Part shown: positions 45,102 to 53,672 of the stretch, piece by piece
Layout: every line of letters begins with the position of its first letter
How positions within the stretch are numbered: the first letter of the stretch is position 1
DNA from: Rhodospirillaceae bacterium
Lineage (GTDB): Bacteria > Pseudomonadota > Alphaproteobacteria > UBA8366 > Aestuariispiraceae
Length of the DNA: 64,000 nucleotides
Reading direction: 5' to 3'
Assembly: GCA_002709955.1 (NCBI GenBank)
Contig: PAQY01000012.1
Coordinates: forward strand, 207,756 to 271,755
The notes under the pieces: generated by a model
What the model was told of the DNA's origin: nothing
Databases searched by the model: none
Seen by the model: the letters and a program-made list of their open reading frames with translations, nothing else
Position numbers and translations under genes: made by a program

Positions 45102-45575
45102 TTACATTGGGGGCATGATTACCTTGTCGATGACATGGATCACACCATTGTCGGCCTTCACATCGGCGCTGATGATTTTCGCATTATTCACCATGGGTCC
45201 TGAATCCAGATCGATTGTCACATCAGACCCTTCAACAGTTTTGGCCATCATACCGTCTTGCAGATCTGCCGCCATAACATTGCCGGGCACGACATGATAG
45301 GTCAGGATCTTGATCAGAGTTTCCTTGTTTTCCGGCTTCAGCAAATCTTCCACAGTTCCGGCAGGCAAGGCGGCAAAGGCCTCGTCCGTTGGGGCGAAGA
45401 CGGTCAAGGGTCCCGGCCCCTTCAGCGTATCAACCAGACCTGCGGCGGTTGCAGCGGCAAGTAAGGTGTTGAAGCTGCCAGCACTTTTCGCAGTGTCTAC
45501 GATGTCGGCTGCCATGGCCTGGGCTGAGAGACCCAGGGACAGAATGGCGGCGGCGGCAATTTTCGTGATTTTCAT
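45102..45575 (-). CDS. Secreted fasciclin (FAS1) domain protein
   Basis: The 157-residue protein has a signal peptide ('[20 protein letters not shown]') followed by one FAS1 domain: '[33 protein letters not shown]', then '[19 protein letters not shown]' and '[15 protein letters not shown]'. These domains mediate adhesion and stability at cell surfaces. ATG 45575 is preferred because it gives a normal signal peptide; an in-frame ATG 24 bases upstream exists. An AT-rich promoter region of about 170 bases lies upstream. Confidence 0.93.
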   Translation of the reverse strand: MKITKIAAAAILSLGLSAQAMAADIVDTAKSAGSFNTLLAAATAAGLVDTLKGPGPLTVFAPTDEAFAALPAGTVEDLLKPENKETLIKILTYHVVPGNVMAADLQDGMMAKTVEGSDVTIDLDSGPMVNNAKIISADVKADNGVIHVIDKVIMPPM

Positions 45576-45778
45576 ATCAGTAAACCCTTTGTTGTTCATT
45601 GAACCCCCAAAGGAGATACGCAGGTGATTTCAGGCTGGTTCTGTTAAAATAGCGGTATAAAATTATTGTGATCTGGTGATCCAAATATAAAACTCACCGT
45701 AAGGCGATGGATTTTTCATTAATATTTAAAAAAATATAGCCTTATATTTTATAGGGAAAATTTTATAGTTATTTTATA

Positions 45779-46276
45779 TTAAATATTCAGCGTTTTAAGG
45801 TCCCGCTCATAGAATATCAGGTCTTTTGGCGGGTTTTCATAATACGCGTCCCGTCTCAGGAACCCCAATTGTTTGTACAATGCCTGTGCCTCGCGCATGC
45901 GCTCGACCATCGTGTCCAATCGAACGGCGCTATAGTTTTGTGATTTTGCATAGCGCAGGACCGTCTTGGTCAAGCGATTGCCCAATCGATGTCCACGAAA
46001 GCCGGGTCGCACATACAGGCGTTTCATCTCAGCGGTTCCGCCTTCATGGGCGCGCATGGCGACACATCCGGCAATGGATCCATCGACACGCGCCAGCCAC
46101 ATATTGCCCGCTGGGCGGCTGTAATAACCAGGCAGTGCCTCCAATTCCTGATCAAAGGTCGCGAAACAGATATGGAAGCTTAAGGTTTCAGCATATTCGA
46201 CAAACAATGTCTTGATGAAGGCCAGATCATCCCCGTCCTCATTGGCTTCGCGGATATCGACCAATGGGTCAGACAT
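45779..46276 (-). CDS. GNAT family N-acetyltransferase
   Basis: The 165-residue protein has the GNAT acetyl-CoA motif in 'LYVRPGFRGHRLGNRLTKTVLRYAKSQNYSAVRLDT' and 'ALYKQLGFLRRDAYYENPPKDLIFYE' at the C-terminus. The substrate is unknown. Its start overlaps the end of the PhzF gene by eight bases, so it is the last gene of a four-gene operon with the dehydratase, decarboxylase and PhzF. Confidence 0.88.
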   Translation of the reverse strand: MSDPLVDIREANEDGDDLAFIKTLFVEYAETLSFHICFATFDQELEALPGYYSRPAGNMWLARVDGSIAGCVAMRAHEGGTAEMKRLYVRPGFRGHRLGNRLTKTVLRYAKSQNYSAVRLDTMVERMREAQALYKQLGFLRRDAYYENPPKDLIFYERDLKTLNI

Positions 46277-47063
46277 AAATTTCGCCTTTCAGATACAACA
46301 AGGCGCGCCCCGCGATGCGGATGCGATCCCCGGCGGCCTCGCAAAACAAGTCCCCTCCACGGGCCGAAACCTGGCGACAATGCAATTGCATCTTGCCCAG
46401 ACGCTCGACCCAATAGGGGACGATCGTGCAATGGGCAGAGCCAGTGACCGGATCTTCTGGAATTCCGGCATGGGGCGCGAAATAGCGGGAGGCGACATCA
46501 CACGCATCGCCCTTGGCGGTGACGATCAGCCCATCGCCTTCCATCACGGCGATAAAATCCAGGTCAGGGACGACTGCGCGCACCTCTTCTTCATTCATCA
46601 GGATGGCCATGTTTTTATGGGCGCGCAAAAACCCGACCGGTTCGATTCCGCCCAGGGCGGCTGCCAATCCGTCGGGTACCCGTGTTGCGGTGCCGGGGCG
46701 ACTGGGGAAATCCAACTCAACCCGGTTGCCCTGGGCGGTTGCGGTCAGCACACCAGACAATGTCTGAAAACGCACAACGTCGCGGTCATAATCCAGGTGA
46801 TCAAACAAAAGCGCGGCACTGGCCAGGGTGGCGTGACCGCACAGGTCCACTTCAATCTCTGGCGTAAACCATCGCAGGTGAAAATCCGCATTCCTTGTGT
46901 CATTCATCGGGACAAAGAAGGCGGTTTCGGAAAGATTGTTTTCCATCGCGATGGCTTGCAGCGTTTCATCTGGCAGCCAGGAATCCAACGGCACAACGGC
47001 TGCCGGGTTGCCGGTGAAGACACGGTCCGTAAAGGCATCCAATTGATAGATGGGGTAGGTCAT
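46269..47063 (-). CDS. PhzF-family isomerase/epimerase
   Basis: The 264-residue protein has the PhzF hallmarks: 'YQLDAFTDRVFTGNPAAVV', the catalytic Glu in 'NNLSETAFFVP', 'EVDLCGHATLASA' and 'GIPEDPVTGSAHC'. This superfamily includes isomerases and epimerases related to DapF. It is translationally coupled at both ends: its ATG overlaps the decarboxylase stop by four bases and its end overlaps the GNAT start. No phenazine genes are present. ATG 47063 is chosen over a frame running into the decarboxylase. Confidence 0.9.
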   Translation of the reverse strand: MTYPIYQLDAFTDRVFTGNPAAVVPLDSWLPDETLQAIAMENNLSETAFFVPMNDTRNADFHLRWFTPEIEVDLCGHATLASAALLFDHLDYDRDVVRFQTLSGVLTATAQGNRVELDFPSRPGTATRVPDGLAAALGGIEPVGFLRAHKNMAILMNEEEVRAVVPDLDFIAVMEGDGLIVTAKGDACDVASRYFAPHAGIPEDPVTGSAHCTIVPYWVERLGKMQLHCRQVSARGGDLFCEAAGDRIRIAGRALLYLKGEIYV

Positions 47064-48496
47064 TCTGTCTCCTGTCGGCGTGCAGAAAATGTCTGGGCTG
47101 TAGTGTGCATCGCCTTTGTCACGCGGTCGAGGTCTTCTTGCACCGTCATCCAATTGGAAAACGCTGCGCGAATGCCGGTTTTTCCGCCATATGCGCCGGG
47201 TGTCATGAAAACATCACCGGTTTCGTTCAACGCTTTTAGGAAGTCCCGGTTCCAGGCATCCCCATCCCCCTGATCGGCGGGGGGGATGGCCCGAAAACAT
47301 ACGACGTTCAGGGTGGTCGGGGCCAGCAGTTCAAAGGCTGGGCTGGCTTCGATCCAATCGGCCAAAGATTTGGCCTGCTGGCAATTGCGCCGGACAATAT
47401 CACGCACGCCGGCCGCGCCATAGGCCACCAGTGTCATCCAGATCGGCAGCGCCCGAAACCGTTGGGAGCTTTCCAGCGCGCGATTGACGTAATGGGGCAA
47501 TCCCTTTCCTTCTACATCCAGATACGCGGGCAGGGCACCTGTCGCGCGCTCAATCAGGTCGATGCGCCGGGTGAAGTAAAAGCCACTGTCATAGGGCACA
47601 TTCAACCATTTATGTGCGTCCACGGTGATCGAATCGGCGCGTTCGATCCCGGATGTTCGATCCGCCAGTTCGGGCACCGTGCGGGCGAACAGCCCAAACG
47701 CGCCATCCACATGCAGCCAGGCATTATGCCGCTTACAGATGCTCGACAGGGCCACCAGATCATCAAAGGCGTTTGTCGTGACCGTACCGGCGCTGGCACA
47801 GACAATCTTTTGTTCGCCGGGCGGGGCCGCGCTTAGCAGTTTTTCCAATGATGTCGGGTCCATGGCCTCGGTCTCTGCCAGCCGAGCGACGGGGCGAATC
47901 GCATTCTCTCCCAGGCCAAGATATCGGGTCACCTTAACAAAGCTGGAATGCGGGCAGGCGCTGAAAATTGCAATGGGGGGTGCGCCTGCCATACCGCGTT
48001 TCGCGATATCATAGCCGACCTGTTCCCCGGCCCATTCGCGCGCGATCAGCAGGCTGGCAAAATTTGCGCCCGTGGCCCCCGTCGTAAAGGCCCCATCAAA
48101 GGCATCGACAGGCAAATTGAACAATTGTTTCAGCCATTCCAGCGTTTGCACCGTAACGGCGACTGCCGTGGAATCTCCGGGAGAGGCCGCATTCTGATCC
48201 ACCGCTGCGGCCAGCCAGTCCCCGGCCATGGCGGCAGGTGTGGTCCCGCCGATGACATAGCCCAGAAATCGAGGGCCAACGCTGCCGGACAGATTTGCCC
48301 CATGACGGGTCAGAAATTCGCGTAATGCATCGCTGCCGCCCATACCTTGGGCTGGAAGTTCGATATCAGACACGGTGTCCCAATTGCGTGCGCCAACGGG
48401 GCGTTCTGGCAGGCTTTTATGAAAATCACCTGTTGCCGCGACAACCTGGCTCAACAGGGCTGTTAGATTGGCGTAATCGTCAGACATGCGGGTCAT
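47060..48496 (-). CDS. PLP-dependent decarboxylase (aromatic/glutamate decarboxylase-like, group II)
   Basis: The 478-residue protein has the group II decarboxylase pattern: 'FTTGATGANFASLLIARE', 'PHSSFVKVTRYLGLG', 'WLHVDGAFGLFA' and the pyridoxal-phosphate Lys in 'TVDAHKWLNVPYDSGFYF'. This group decarboxylates aromatic amino acids, Glu or Asp, and also includes some aldehyde-forming lyases. The amino-acid substrate cannot be read off. AGGA precedes ATG 48496, one base after the dehydratase stop, so the two are co-translated. Confidence 0.9.
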   Translation of the reverse strand: MTRMSDDYANLTALLSQVVAATGDFHKSLPERPVGARNWDTVSDIELPAQGMGGSDALREFLTRHGANLSGSVGPRFLGYVIGGTTPAAMAGDWLAAAVDQNAASPGDSTAVAVTVQTLEWLKQLFNLPVDAFDGAFTTGATGANFASLLIAREWAGEQVGYDIAKRGMAGAPPIAIFSACPHSSFVKVTRYLGLGENAIRPVARLAETEAMDPTSLEKLLSAAPPGEQKIVCASAGTVTTNAFDDLVALSSICKRHNAWLHVDGAFGLFARTVPELADRTSGIERADSITVDAHKWLNVPYDSGFYFTRRIDLIERATGALPAYLDVEGKGLPHYVNRALESSQRFRALPIWMTLVAYGAAGVRDIVRRNCQQAKSLADWIEASPAFELLAPTTLNVVCFRAIPPADQGDGDAWNRDFLKALNETGDVFMTPGAYGGKTGIRAAFSNWMTVQEDLDRVTKAMHTTAQTFSARRQETE

Positions 48497-48497
48497 G

Positions 48498-49475
48498 TTA
48501 AATCCTATCGTCAGCCTCAACCTCATTCAGAATTTTGGTGTATAAGGTGCGATCAATGTTGCCGCCTGTCAGAATGACGGCAACTTTCCGCCCGGCCTGT
48601 TTCTCCCGCTCTTGCCACAGGGCGGCCAGGGGGGCGGCACCGGCCCCTTCAGCAATGTTATGGGTGTCGTGATAATACCAGCGCATGGCCGCGGCGATTT
48701 CTGCGTCGCTGACCCGCACGATACGGTCTGCGCCGCTAAGGATGATTTCCAGCGCGGCCTCCACGGGAACGCGGCAGGCCATGCCATCGGCCAGGGTATC
48801 TGCACTGTTAGTTGATAGGGCGTGACCCGCCTCGAAACTCAGGGCATAGCTGGCGGCCCCTTGGGCGACGACACCGACCACTTTTGTTTTCAGGCCCAGG
48901 GCATTGCGCGCAGAAATCACGCCACAAATACCAGAACCCAGGCCGATGGGGACATAGACCGTTTCCAGATCCGGGGCGGCCTGGAACAGTTCCATGGCAT
49001 AGCTGCCGACGCCACGGACCAGCAATTCATGGAAGCTGGGCAGCATCTCCAACCCCTCATCATGCGCCAGTTCTTTTGCATATTCCGCAGAGGCTTGGAA
49101 ATCGTGCCCTTTTTCTATCAGGCGTCCACCCTGAGCGCGCATGGCGGCATTCTTTTCGACGCTATTGCCTTCTGGCACAACGATGGTGCAGGGGGTGTTG
49201 AAGCGACGACAGGCTGTGGCAATGGATTGCCCATGATTGCCGCGCGTTGCTGTGACCACGCCGCCTTGCTGGCCCTGTGCGGCGCGATCACTGATATAGA
49301 CCAGGCCACCCCGAATTTTGAAGGCACCGATGGGTGTATGATTTTCATGTTTCACCCAGACTTCACAGCCCACCCTATCCGCTAAAAGAGGCCACATATA
49401 CTGCGCCGTTCCCGGAAATACAGAATGCACCAGGTCGAATGCTTCGGTCATTTCAGTTTTCGTCGGGGCAATCAT
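48498..49475 (-). CDS. Threonine dehydratase-like fold II PLP enzyme
   Basis: The 325-residue protein shows the serine/threonine dehydratase signature: 'WVKHENHTPIGAFKIRGG' with the PLP Lys, 'VVTATRGNHGQSIA' and 'PIGLGSGICGVISARNALG'. No C-terminal ACT regulatory domain is present, so it resembles the short catabolic dehydratase type or a serine racemase relative. GGAGG lies just before ATG 49475. It heads an operon with the decarboxylase, PhzF and GNAT, and could supply a keto acid or D-serine-like product. Confidence 0.9.
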   Translation of the reverse strand: MIAPTKTEMTEAFDLVHSVFPGTAQYMWPLLADRVGCEVWVKHENHTPIGAFKIRGGLVYISDRAAQGQQGGVVTATRGNHGQSIATACRRFNTPCTIVVPEGNSVEKNAAMRAQGGRLIEKGHDFQASAEYAKELAHDEGLEMLPSFHELLVRGVGSYAMELFQAAPDLETVYVPIGLGSGICGVISARNALGLKTKVVGVVAQGAASYALSFEAGHALSTNSADTLADGMACRVPVEAALEIILSGADRIVRVSDAEIAAAMRWYYHDTHNIAEGAGAAPLAALWQEREKQAGRKVAVILTGGNIDRTLYTKILNEVEADDRI

Positions 49476-49534
49476 CGTAACCTCCTGAATATCGTATCGC
49501 AGGGACGGTAACAGAACATTCCCAAAAAGGGCAG

Positions 49535-49574
49535 TCGGGTGGCCCACCTTCCGCGCTTCCAGCGGGCCACCCGA
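49535..49574 (-). terminator. Rho-independent terminator after the DUF1127 gene
   Basis: An 11-bp perfect stem (TCGGGTGGCCC / GGGCCACCCGA) with an 18-base loop lies just past the DUF1127 stop. On the minus strand it is followed by CTGCCCTTTTT. It separates the DUF1127 transcript from the amino-acid operon below. Confidence 0.85.
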
Positions 49575-49592
49575 TGCCTATTCCAGCGAACT

Positions 49593-49904
49593 CTAGGGGA
49601 AAAGTCGCCAGAATGACTTGTTCGCTTCTTTCTGTGCCTGTTGGGGCGTGATGCCGATATCGCGCAACTGATGGGCATCCATCATCAACAGCTCACGGCG
49701 CATCCGGGAATGTCGGTTCCAGCGGATCAGAATGGACCAGACAGTGCCAAGCACGGACATTTTGCGGTTTCGGCGTATTTTGCCAAAGCCCGTGTCAGCC
49801 CTGAAATGCGGCGTATCCGTCTGTTGCCCAGAACGCTCCGATCCCGTCGGGAAGGTGCCCGTTGAGAACCTGATCGATCCGGGCGTAAGTTGAATTGTAC
49901 CCAT
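49593..49904 (-). CDS. DUF1127 (YjiS-like) small protein
   Basis: The 103-residue protein has the DUF1127 core at its C-terminus: 'ILIRWNRHSRMRRELLMMDAHQLRDIGITPQQAQKEANKSFW'. Small Arg-rich DUF1127 proteins in alphaproteobacteria act in RNA and phosphate metabolism and as small regulators. A 50-residue N-terminal extension is unusual beside the 45-50 residue minimal form. AAGGAG lies upstream of ATG 49904. It is divergent from the MocR gene, across a palindrome. Confidence 0.85.
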   Translation of the reverse strand: MGTIQLTPGSIRFSTGTFPTGSERSGQQTDTPHFRADTGFGKIRRNRKMSVLGTVWSILIRWNRHSRMRRELLMMDAHQLRDIGITPQQAQKEANKSFWRLFP

Positions 49905-49928
49905 ACAATTTCTCCTTTTTCACCCAGA

Positions 49929-49946
49929 TGAGACAATATTGTCTCA
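49929..49946. promoter_or_regulatory. Perfect 18-bp palindrome between DUF1127 and MocR genes
   Basis: The sequence TGAGACAATATTGTCTCA is its own reverse complement. It lies 24 bases before the DUF1127 start and 53 bases before the MocR start, well placed to act on both promoters. It shares GACAAT/ATTGTC half-sites with a second inverted repeat at 49990-50006, so a common regulator, most simply the MocR protein itself, is inferred. Confidence 0.75.
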
Positions 49947-49989
49947 ATTAATGTCATAAAGTCTTTCCATTGATACCGTCAAATGATAC

Positions 49990-50006
49990 ATTGTCACCAT
50001 GACAAT
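49990..50006. promoter_or_regulatory. Inverted repeat overlapping the MocR start codon
   Basis: ATTGTCA-CCA-TGACAAT is a perfect inverted repeat of 7-bp arms with a 3-base centre. It spans the ATG at 49999. Its half-site GACAAT is the same as in the 18-bp palindrome upstream. A protein bound here would block transcription or translation of the regulator, so autorepression is likely. Confidence 0.65.
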
Positions 50007-51441
50007 AAAGCAAGACATTTGGGTTCCTGACCTGAAAGACCATCCCGGCCCGAAATATCGCGCTGTGGCGGATGCCATGATGGCCGACATCAAGGCGGGT
50101 CGCCTGAAGCCGGGTGATCGTTTGCCGCCACACAGGGATCTGGCCTGGGCCTTGGGCATGACGGTTGGCACCATCACGCGCGCCTATCAGGAAGTGGAAA
50201 GCTTTGGCTATGTGGCTGGCGAAGTGGGGCGGGGCACTTTCGTGCGCCCCCCGGCGGAGCATAATCGTGGACGGCATGTGTCGACCTTGCCAGGGGACTG
50301 GTACAGTCCTGAGACGGTGAATGCCGAAGATGATTCCATGCCGATTTCTATGCAGTTTAACTATCCCCCGGGCAATGTCGGGTCGGACGTCTTTCGGTCA
50401 GGCTTGTTGGAATTGTCGCAGGACCCCCAGATTGAACGCCTTTTGGGCTATCAACGGCCCACCGGGATGCCCCTGCACCTGGACGCGGCCAGAATGTGGC
50501 TGAAGTATCGCGGCATATCGGCATCGGATGATGAATTGGTTATTTCGTCTGGGGCCCATAATGCGATTTTGGCCTGTTTGACGACCCTGTGCCGCAGCGG
50601 GGGGCGGGTTGCGACCGAAAGCTTGGTCTATCCTGGCCTTCGCGCCATTTCCCGCATGTTGAATTTTGATCTGGTTCCGGTGGAACTGGATGAAGAAGGG
50701 ATGTGCCCCAACGCGCTGCGCGATGTTTTGGCCGTTGGGGGGATTGATGCGGTCTATACCGTGCCAACCCTGCAAAACCCGACCAATGCCACACAATCAG
50801 AAGAACGACGGGATGCCTTGGCGGCGGTGTTGAGAGAATTTGATATGCCGGTGGTGGAAGATGATCTGTTCGGCCTGTTGCCGCATCACGCGCCCAGCCC
50901 GTTGAGCGCGCGCCTGCCGACATTGGGATATTACATTACGTCGCTATCAAAGACGATGGCACCTGGCTTGCGGGTCGGTTTTGTGAAATGCCCAGTAAAG
51001 GCCCGGGACCAAGTGGCAGCGGCTGTGCGCGCCAGTACCTGGATGGCGGTGCCATTGATGGTGGAACTGGCCTCTCGCTGGATTCTGGATGGCACGGCAA
51101 AGGCGGTGCTGGACCGTCGGCGGGCGGTGGATCAGACACGCCGGGACATCGCACAACGCCATTTTCAGGGGTTGGATTATTCAATGCCGGATGGGGCCTT
51201 GCATGTCTGGCTGCACTTGCCGGATCCCTGGCATGCCAGTCAGTTTGTTTCCCATGCGAAAGAGGATGGCGTGATCCTGTCTGCGGCGCATTCCTTCTCC
51301 ATCGGACGCGCCAGGCCCCCCTTTGCAGTCCGGGTCTGTTTGGGCCCGCCCAGCACGGAAGCCCGGCTGGAACAGGGCCTGAAAATCCTGCGCCATGTGA
51401 TTGATGAGCATGATCCTACGGAAGACGCGCGCATCATGTGA
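49999..51441 (+). CDS. MocR/GntR-type regulator with aminotransferase domain
   Basis: The 480-residue protein joins an N-terminal GntR helix-turn-helix ('AVADAMMADIKAGRLKPGDRLPPHRDLAWALGMTVGTITRAY') to a fold I aminotransferase-like domain. The PLP Lys lies in 'GYYITSLSKTMAPGLRVGFV', so cofactor binding is intact. MocR regulators sense PLP or amino-compound adducts. It is divergent from DUF1127 and lies beside an operon of three PLP or amino-acid enzymes (dehydratase, decarboxylase, PhzF), a plausible target. Two palindromes surround its start. Confidence 0.93.
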   Translation: MTIKQDIWVPDLKDHPGPKYRAVADAMMADIKAGRLKPGDRLPPHRDLAWALGMTVGTITRAYQEVESFGYVAGEVGRGTFVRPPAEHNRGRHVSTLPGDWYSPETVNAEDDSMPISMQFNYPPGNVGSDVFRSGLLELSQDPQIERLLGYQRPTGMPLHLDAARMWLKYRGISASDDELVISSGAHNAILACLTTLCRSGGRVATESLVYPGLRAISRMLNFDLVPVELDEEGMCPNALRDVLAVGGIDAVYTVPTLQNPTNATQSEERRDALAAVLREFDMPVVEDDLFGLLPHHAPSPLSARLPTLGYYITSLSKTMAPGLRVGFVKCPVKARDQVAAAVRASTWMAVPLMVELASRWILDGTAKAVLDRRRAVDQTRRDIAQRHFQGLDYSMPDGALHVWLHLPDPWHASQFVSHAKEDGVILSAAHSFSIGRARPPFAVRVCLGPPSTEARLEQGLKILRHVIDEHDPTEDARIM

Positions 51442-51505
51442 CTGTTATCAGAAAATCGGTGCTTTGCCCTTGTCAGAGTAAAGACCAATCCTCACTTAAG
51501 GCGAC

Positions 51506-52393
51506 ATGATAGATAAACCTAATGATGTTGCTGCCGACAAGCAGCCGCCGCGTTCCGCCGACAGCATTCTGTCGCGTCTTCCTTTTATTGGTCGCAAAGG
51601 CCCTGTCGTGGCCGTGATACGCCTGTCGGGCGTGATCGGGCAGGGGGGCGTTGGCCGTCGCGGCATGACGCTGGAGGCGCTGGAACGTCCGATAGAGCGC
51701 GCTTTTTCGATCAAGCGATGTGCGGCGGTCGTGCTGGAAATCAATTCTCCTGGCGGGTCGCCGGTGCAAAGCGACCTAATCGCCGGTCGTATCCGTGATA
51801 TCGCGGACGAAAAGAAAATTCCCGTCTATGCCTTTTGCGAAGATGCTGTCGCGTCGGGGGGCTATTGGCTGGCCTGTGCCGCTGATAAGATTTACGCCAT
51901 GCCGGGCTCTATTGTCGGGTCGATCGGCGTCGTCTCCTCTGGTTTTGGCTTCGTTGAGGCGATTGCGAAACTGGGCGTCGAACGCCGGGTTCATACCGCT
52001 GGTAAGGAAAAGGCCATCCTGGACCCCTTCCAACCGGAGAAACCAGAAGACATTACGATCCTGAAGCGCATTCAGGCAGATTTACATGATCAGTTCACCG
52101 GCTGGGTGAAACAGCGCCGTGGGGACCGCTTGGATACCAAGAAAGACTTGTTCACAGGCGCATTCTGGACCGGGCGGGAAGCCCAGGAATTGGGCCTTGT
52201 GGACGAATTGGGCAATCGCCGCGCGGTGATGCGGGCGCAATTTGGGGATGAGGTCCGGTTTGTCCATACCGTGCGGCCCAAGAGCCGACTGCAACGTCTT
52301 TTGGGCATGGAATCATCCATTGGTGCTGGCGTAGCAGATGCTGCGTTGGATCGCCTGGAAGATCAGATGCACTGGCAGCGGCTGGGTTTGTAA
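51506..52393 (+). CDS. S49 family signal-peptide peptidase (SppA/SohB-like)
   Basis: The 295-residue protein has the S49 motifs 'EINSPGGSPVQSDLIAGRI', the catalytic Ser in 'AVASGGYWLACAADKIYAMPGSIVGSIGV' and the catalytic Lys candidate in 'HTAGKEKAILDPFQP'. It is the single-domain SohB length. No signal peptide or membrane helix is evident at the N-terminus, which is unusual for SppA and suggests peripheral association. AAGG lies five bases upstream of the ATG. It follows MocR by 64 bases. Confidence 0.9.
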   Translation: MIDKPNDVAADKQPPRSADSILSRLPFIGRKGPVVAVIRLSGVIGQGGVGRRGMTLEALERPIERAFSIKRCAAVVLEINSPGGSPVQSDLIAGRIRDIADEKKIPVYAFCEDAVASGGYWLACAADKIYAMPGSIVGSIGVVSSGFGFVEAIAKLGVERRVHTAGKEKAILDPFQPEKPEDITILKRIQADLHDQFTGWVKQRRGDRLDTKKDLFTGAFWTGREAQELGLVDELGNRRAVMRAQFGDEVRFVHTVRPKSRLQRLLGMESSIGAGVADAALDRLEDQMHWQRLGL

Positions 52394-52460
52394 GCCGGGG
52401 GAAGGGGCGATCTGGAACGGTCAGGCTTGACCGTCTTGCAAACGCTGCTTAGACAGAAGC

Positions 52461-52733
52461 ATGTTCTTAAAAACCGCACTCCTTGTCGCCATTGTCGCCG
52501 CCATTTGGTTCGGCTTCCGTCATTTTGAGCGGCGCGACCGCGTTGCAAAGGGCAACCGCCGCACGGGGGAGCGGAGCTTTGGCGAAAGACTGGCGAAATC
52601 TGTGCGTGAAAAGACCAGCGGCAGGCCAAAAGACACAGACACGATTGAAGATACCGAACCATGCCCGACCTGTGGGTCATTTGTTTCTGTGACCGGGGTC
52701 TCAAATTGCGGAAAGCCCAACTGTCCTTATTAG
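52461..52733 (+). CDS. Small membrane-anchored zinc-ribbon protein
   Basis: The 90-residue protein has an N-terminal membrane helix ('FLKTALLVAIVAAIWFGF'), a basic middle and a C-terminal Cys-rich end 'CPTCGSFV..CGKPNCPY'. Its four Cys suit one zinc ion. The stop codon lies inside the hairpin at 52712-52746. It follows the S49 peptidase by 67 bases and may be co-transcribed. I do not recognise a named family. Confidence 0.7.
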   Translation: MFLKTALLVAIVAAIWFGFRHFERRDRVAKGNRRTGERSFGERLAKSVREKTSGRPKDTDTIEDTEPCPTCGSFVSVTGVSNCGKPNCPY

Positions 52734-52746
52734 ACAATTGGGCTTT
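52712..52746. terminator. Two-way terminator overlapping the zinc-ribbon gene stop
   Basis: AAAGCCCAACTGTC pairs with GACAATTGGGCTTT, with one mismatch, around a 7-base loop. The hairpin lies between two convergent genes (zinc-ribbon and TrcR) and overlaps the last codons of the first. T/A-rich sequence on both sides suits termination in either direction. Confidence 0.7.
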
Positions 52747-52774
52747 GCATAGTCTCACGCTGATTTAAAAAGGC

Positions 52775-53392
52775 TTATTCCAGGCCCTCCCAGCCGCCGG
52801 CATCAGGATCGTCGGTGACCGGCTCCATGATCGGCTGATCCAGCGGCTTGCGGCCGGCGCGGATTGCCTTGTCGATTTCCACGGCCAGATCATGCTGAGA
52901 ACACAGGCCGATTTCGACAGGGGACCGGGGGCGGATGTTTGATGAATTCCAATGGCTGCGATCCCGCACGGCCGCGACGGTGGGCTTTGTCGTGCCGATC
53001 AGGCGATTGATCTGGGCATCCGCCAATTCGGGGTGATGTTTGACCAGCCAGGCAATGCCGTCCGGCTTGTCCGCGCGTTTTGATACGGGCGTATAGCGGG
53101 GGCCTTTGTGGCGAATAACCGGCTGCGGGATATCGCTTTTGGCGACCTGCAGGCGGGCATCGGGGTCCGCTTCACAGCGTTTCAGTTCTTCCGCATCCAA
53201 CTGGCCGCTTTGCACCGGGTTGATCCCGTGCATGCCAGGTGCGACTTCGCCATCAGCGATCGCTTGCACTTCCAATTCGTGCAGGCCACAGAAATCGCCG
53301 ATCTGCTCAAAGGTTAATCCGCTGTTATCAATCAGCCAGACCGCAGTGGCCTTGGGCATCAAAAGCTTCACCATATCGTTTGTATGCTCCAT
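52775..53392 (-). CDS. trcR: Cell-cycle transcriptional regulator TrcR (DUF1013)
   Basis: The 205-residue protein matches the DUF1013 family: 'LMPKATAVWLIDNSGLTFEQIGDFCGLHELEVQAIADGEVAPGMHG', then 'DGIAWLVKHHPELADAQINRLIGTTKPTVAAVRDRSHWN'. Two helix-turn-helix-like segments are visible. TrcR is an alphaproteobacteria-specific regulator tied to cell-cycle genes in Caulobacter. The family is almost confined to this class, which supports the taxonomic call. It stands alone on the minus strand. Confidence 0.93.
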   Translation of the reverse strand: MEHTNDMVKLLMPKATAVWLIDNSGLTFEQIGDFCGLHELEVQAIADGEVAPGMHGINPVQSGQLDAEELKRCEADPDARLQVAKSDIPQPVIRHKGPRYTPVSKRADKPDGIAWLVKHHPELADAQINRLIGTTKPTVAAVRDRSHWNSSNIRPRSPVEIGLCSQHDLAVEIDKAIRAGRKPLDQPIMEPVTDDPDAGGWEGLE

Positions 53393-53593
53393 GGTCTGTA
53401 GACGGGGGGCCGTGTTATTGCCAAGTCTCGGTACCTTAAAGACCGAGAACCAGATACCCCACGCGTGTCAGGAATTCTCCGGGCTTATAACAATCGTGTC
53501 GCGGTGACGCAAAGGAAATTCCGTGCATTCCCTGAAACGGGGTCTGGGCCCATTTCTATGGTGAAATAGAATCGGGCCATTGGTGAAATAGAA

Positions 53594-53622
53594 ACGGGGC
53601 AACCCGATATGAGTTACCCCGT
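53594..53622 (-). terminator. Terminator after the phasin gene
   Basis: ACGGGGTAAC and GTTGCCCCGT (minus strand) form a 10-bp stem with one wobble pair and a 9-base loop. The stem is followed by TTTCTATTTC. Beside it, at about 53546-53590, lie two copies of TGGTGAAATAGAA in direct orientation. It ends the phasin transcript. Confidence 0.75.
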
Positions 53623-53672
53623 CTCTTTACTCTCAGACACGGCTTTTCAGCGGGTGTCCTGTTCAATGCGCC

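Noticed and set aside
46212-47273. Plus-strand frame of about 350 codons across PhzF and GNAT
   Set aside because: It is antisense to two genes with intact catalytic motifs and has no ribosome site or family match.
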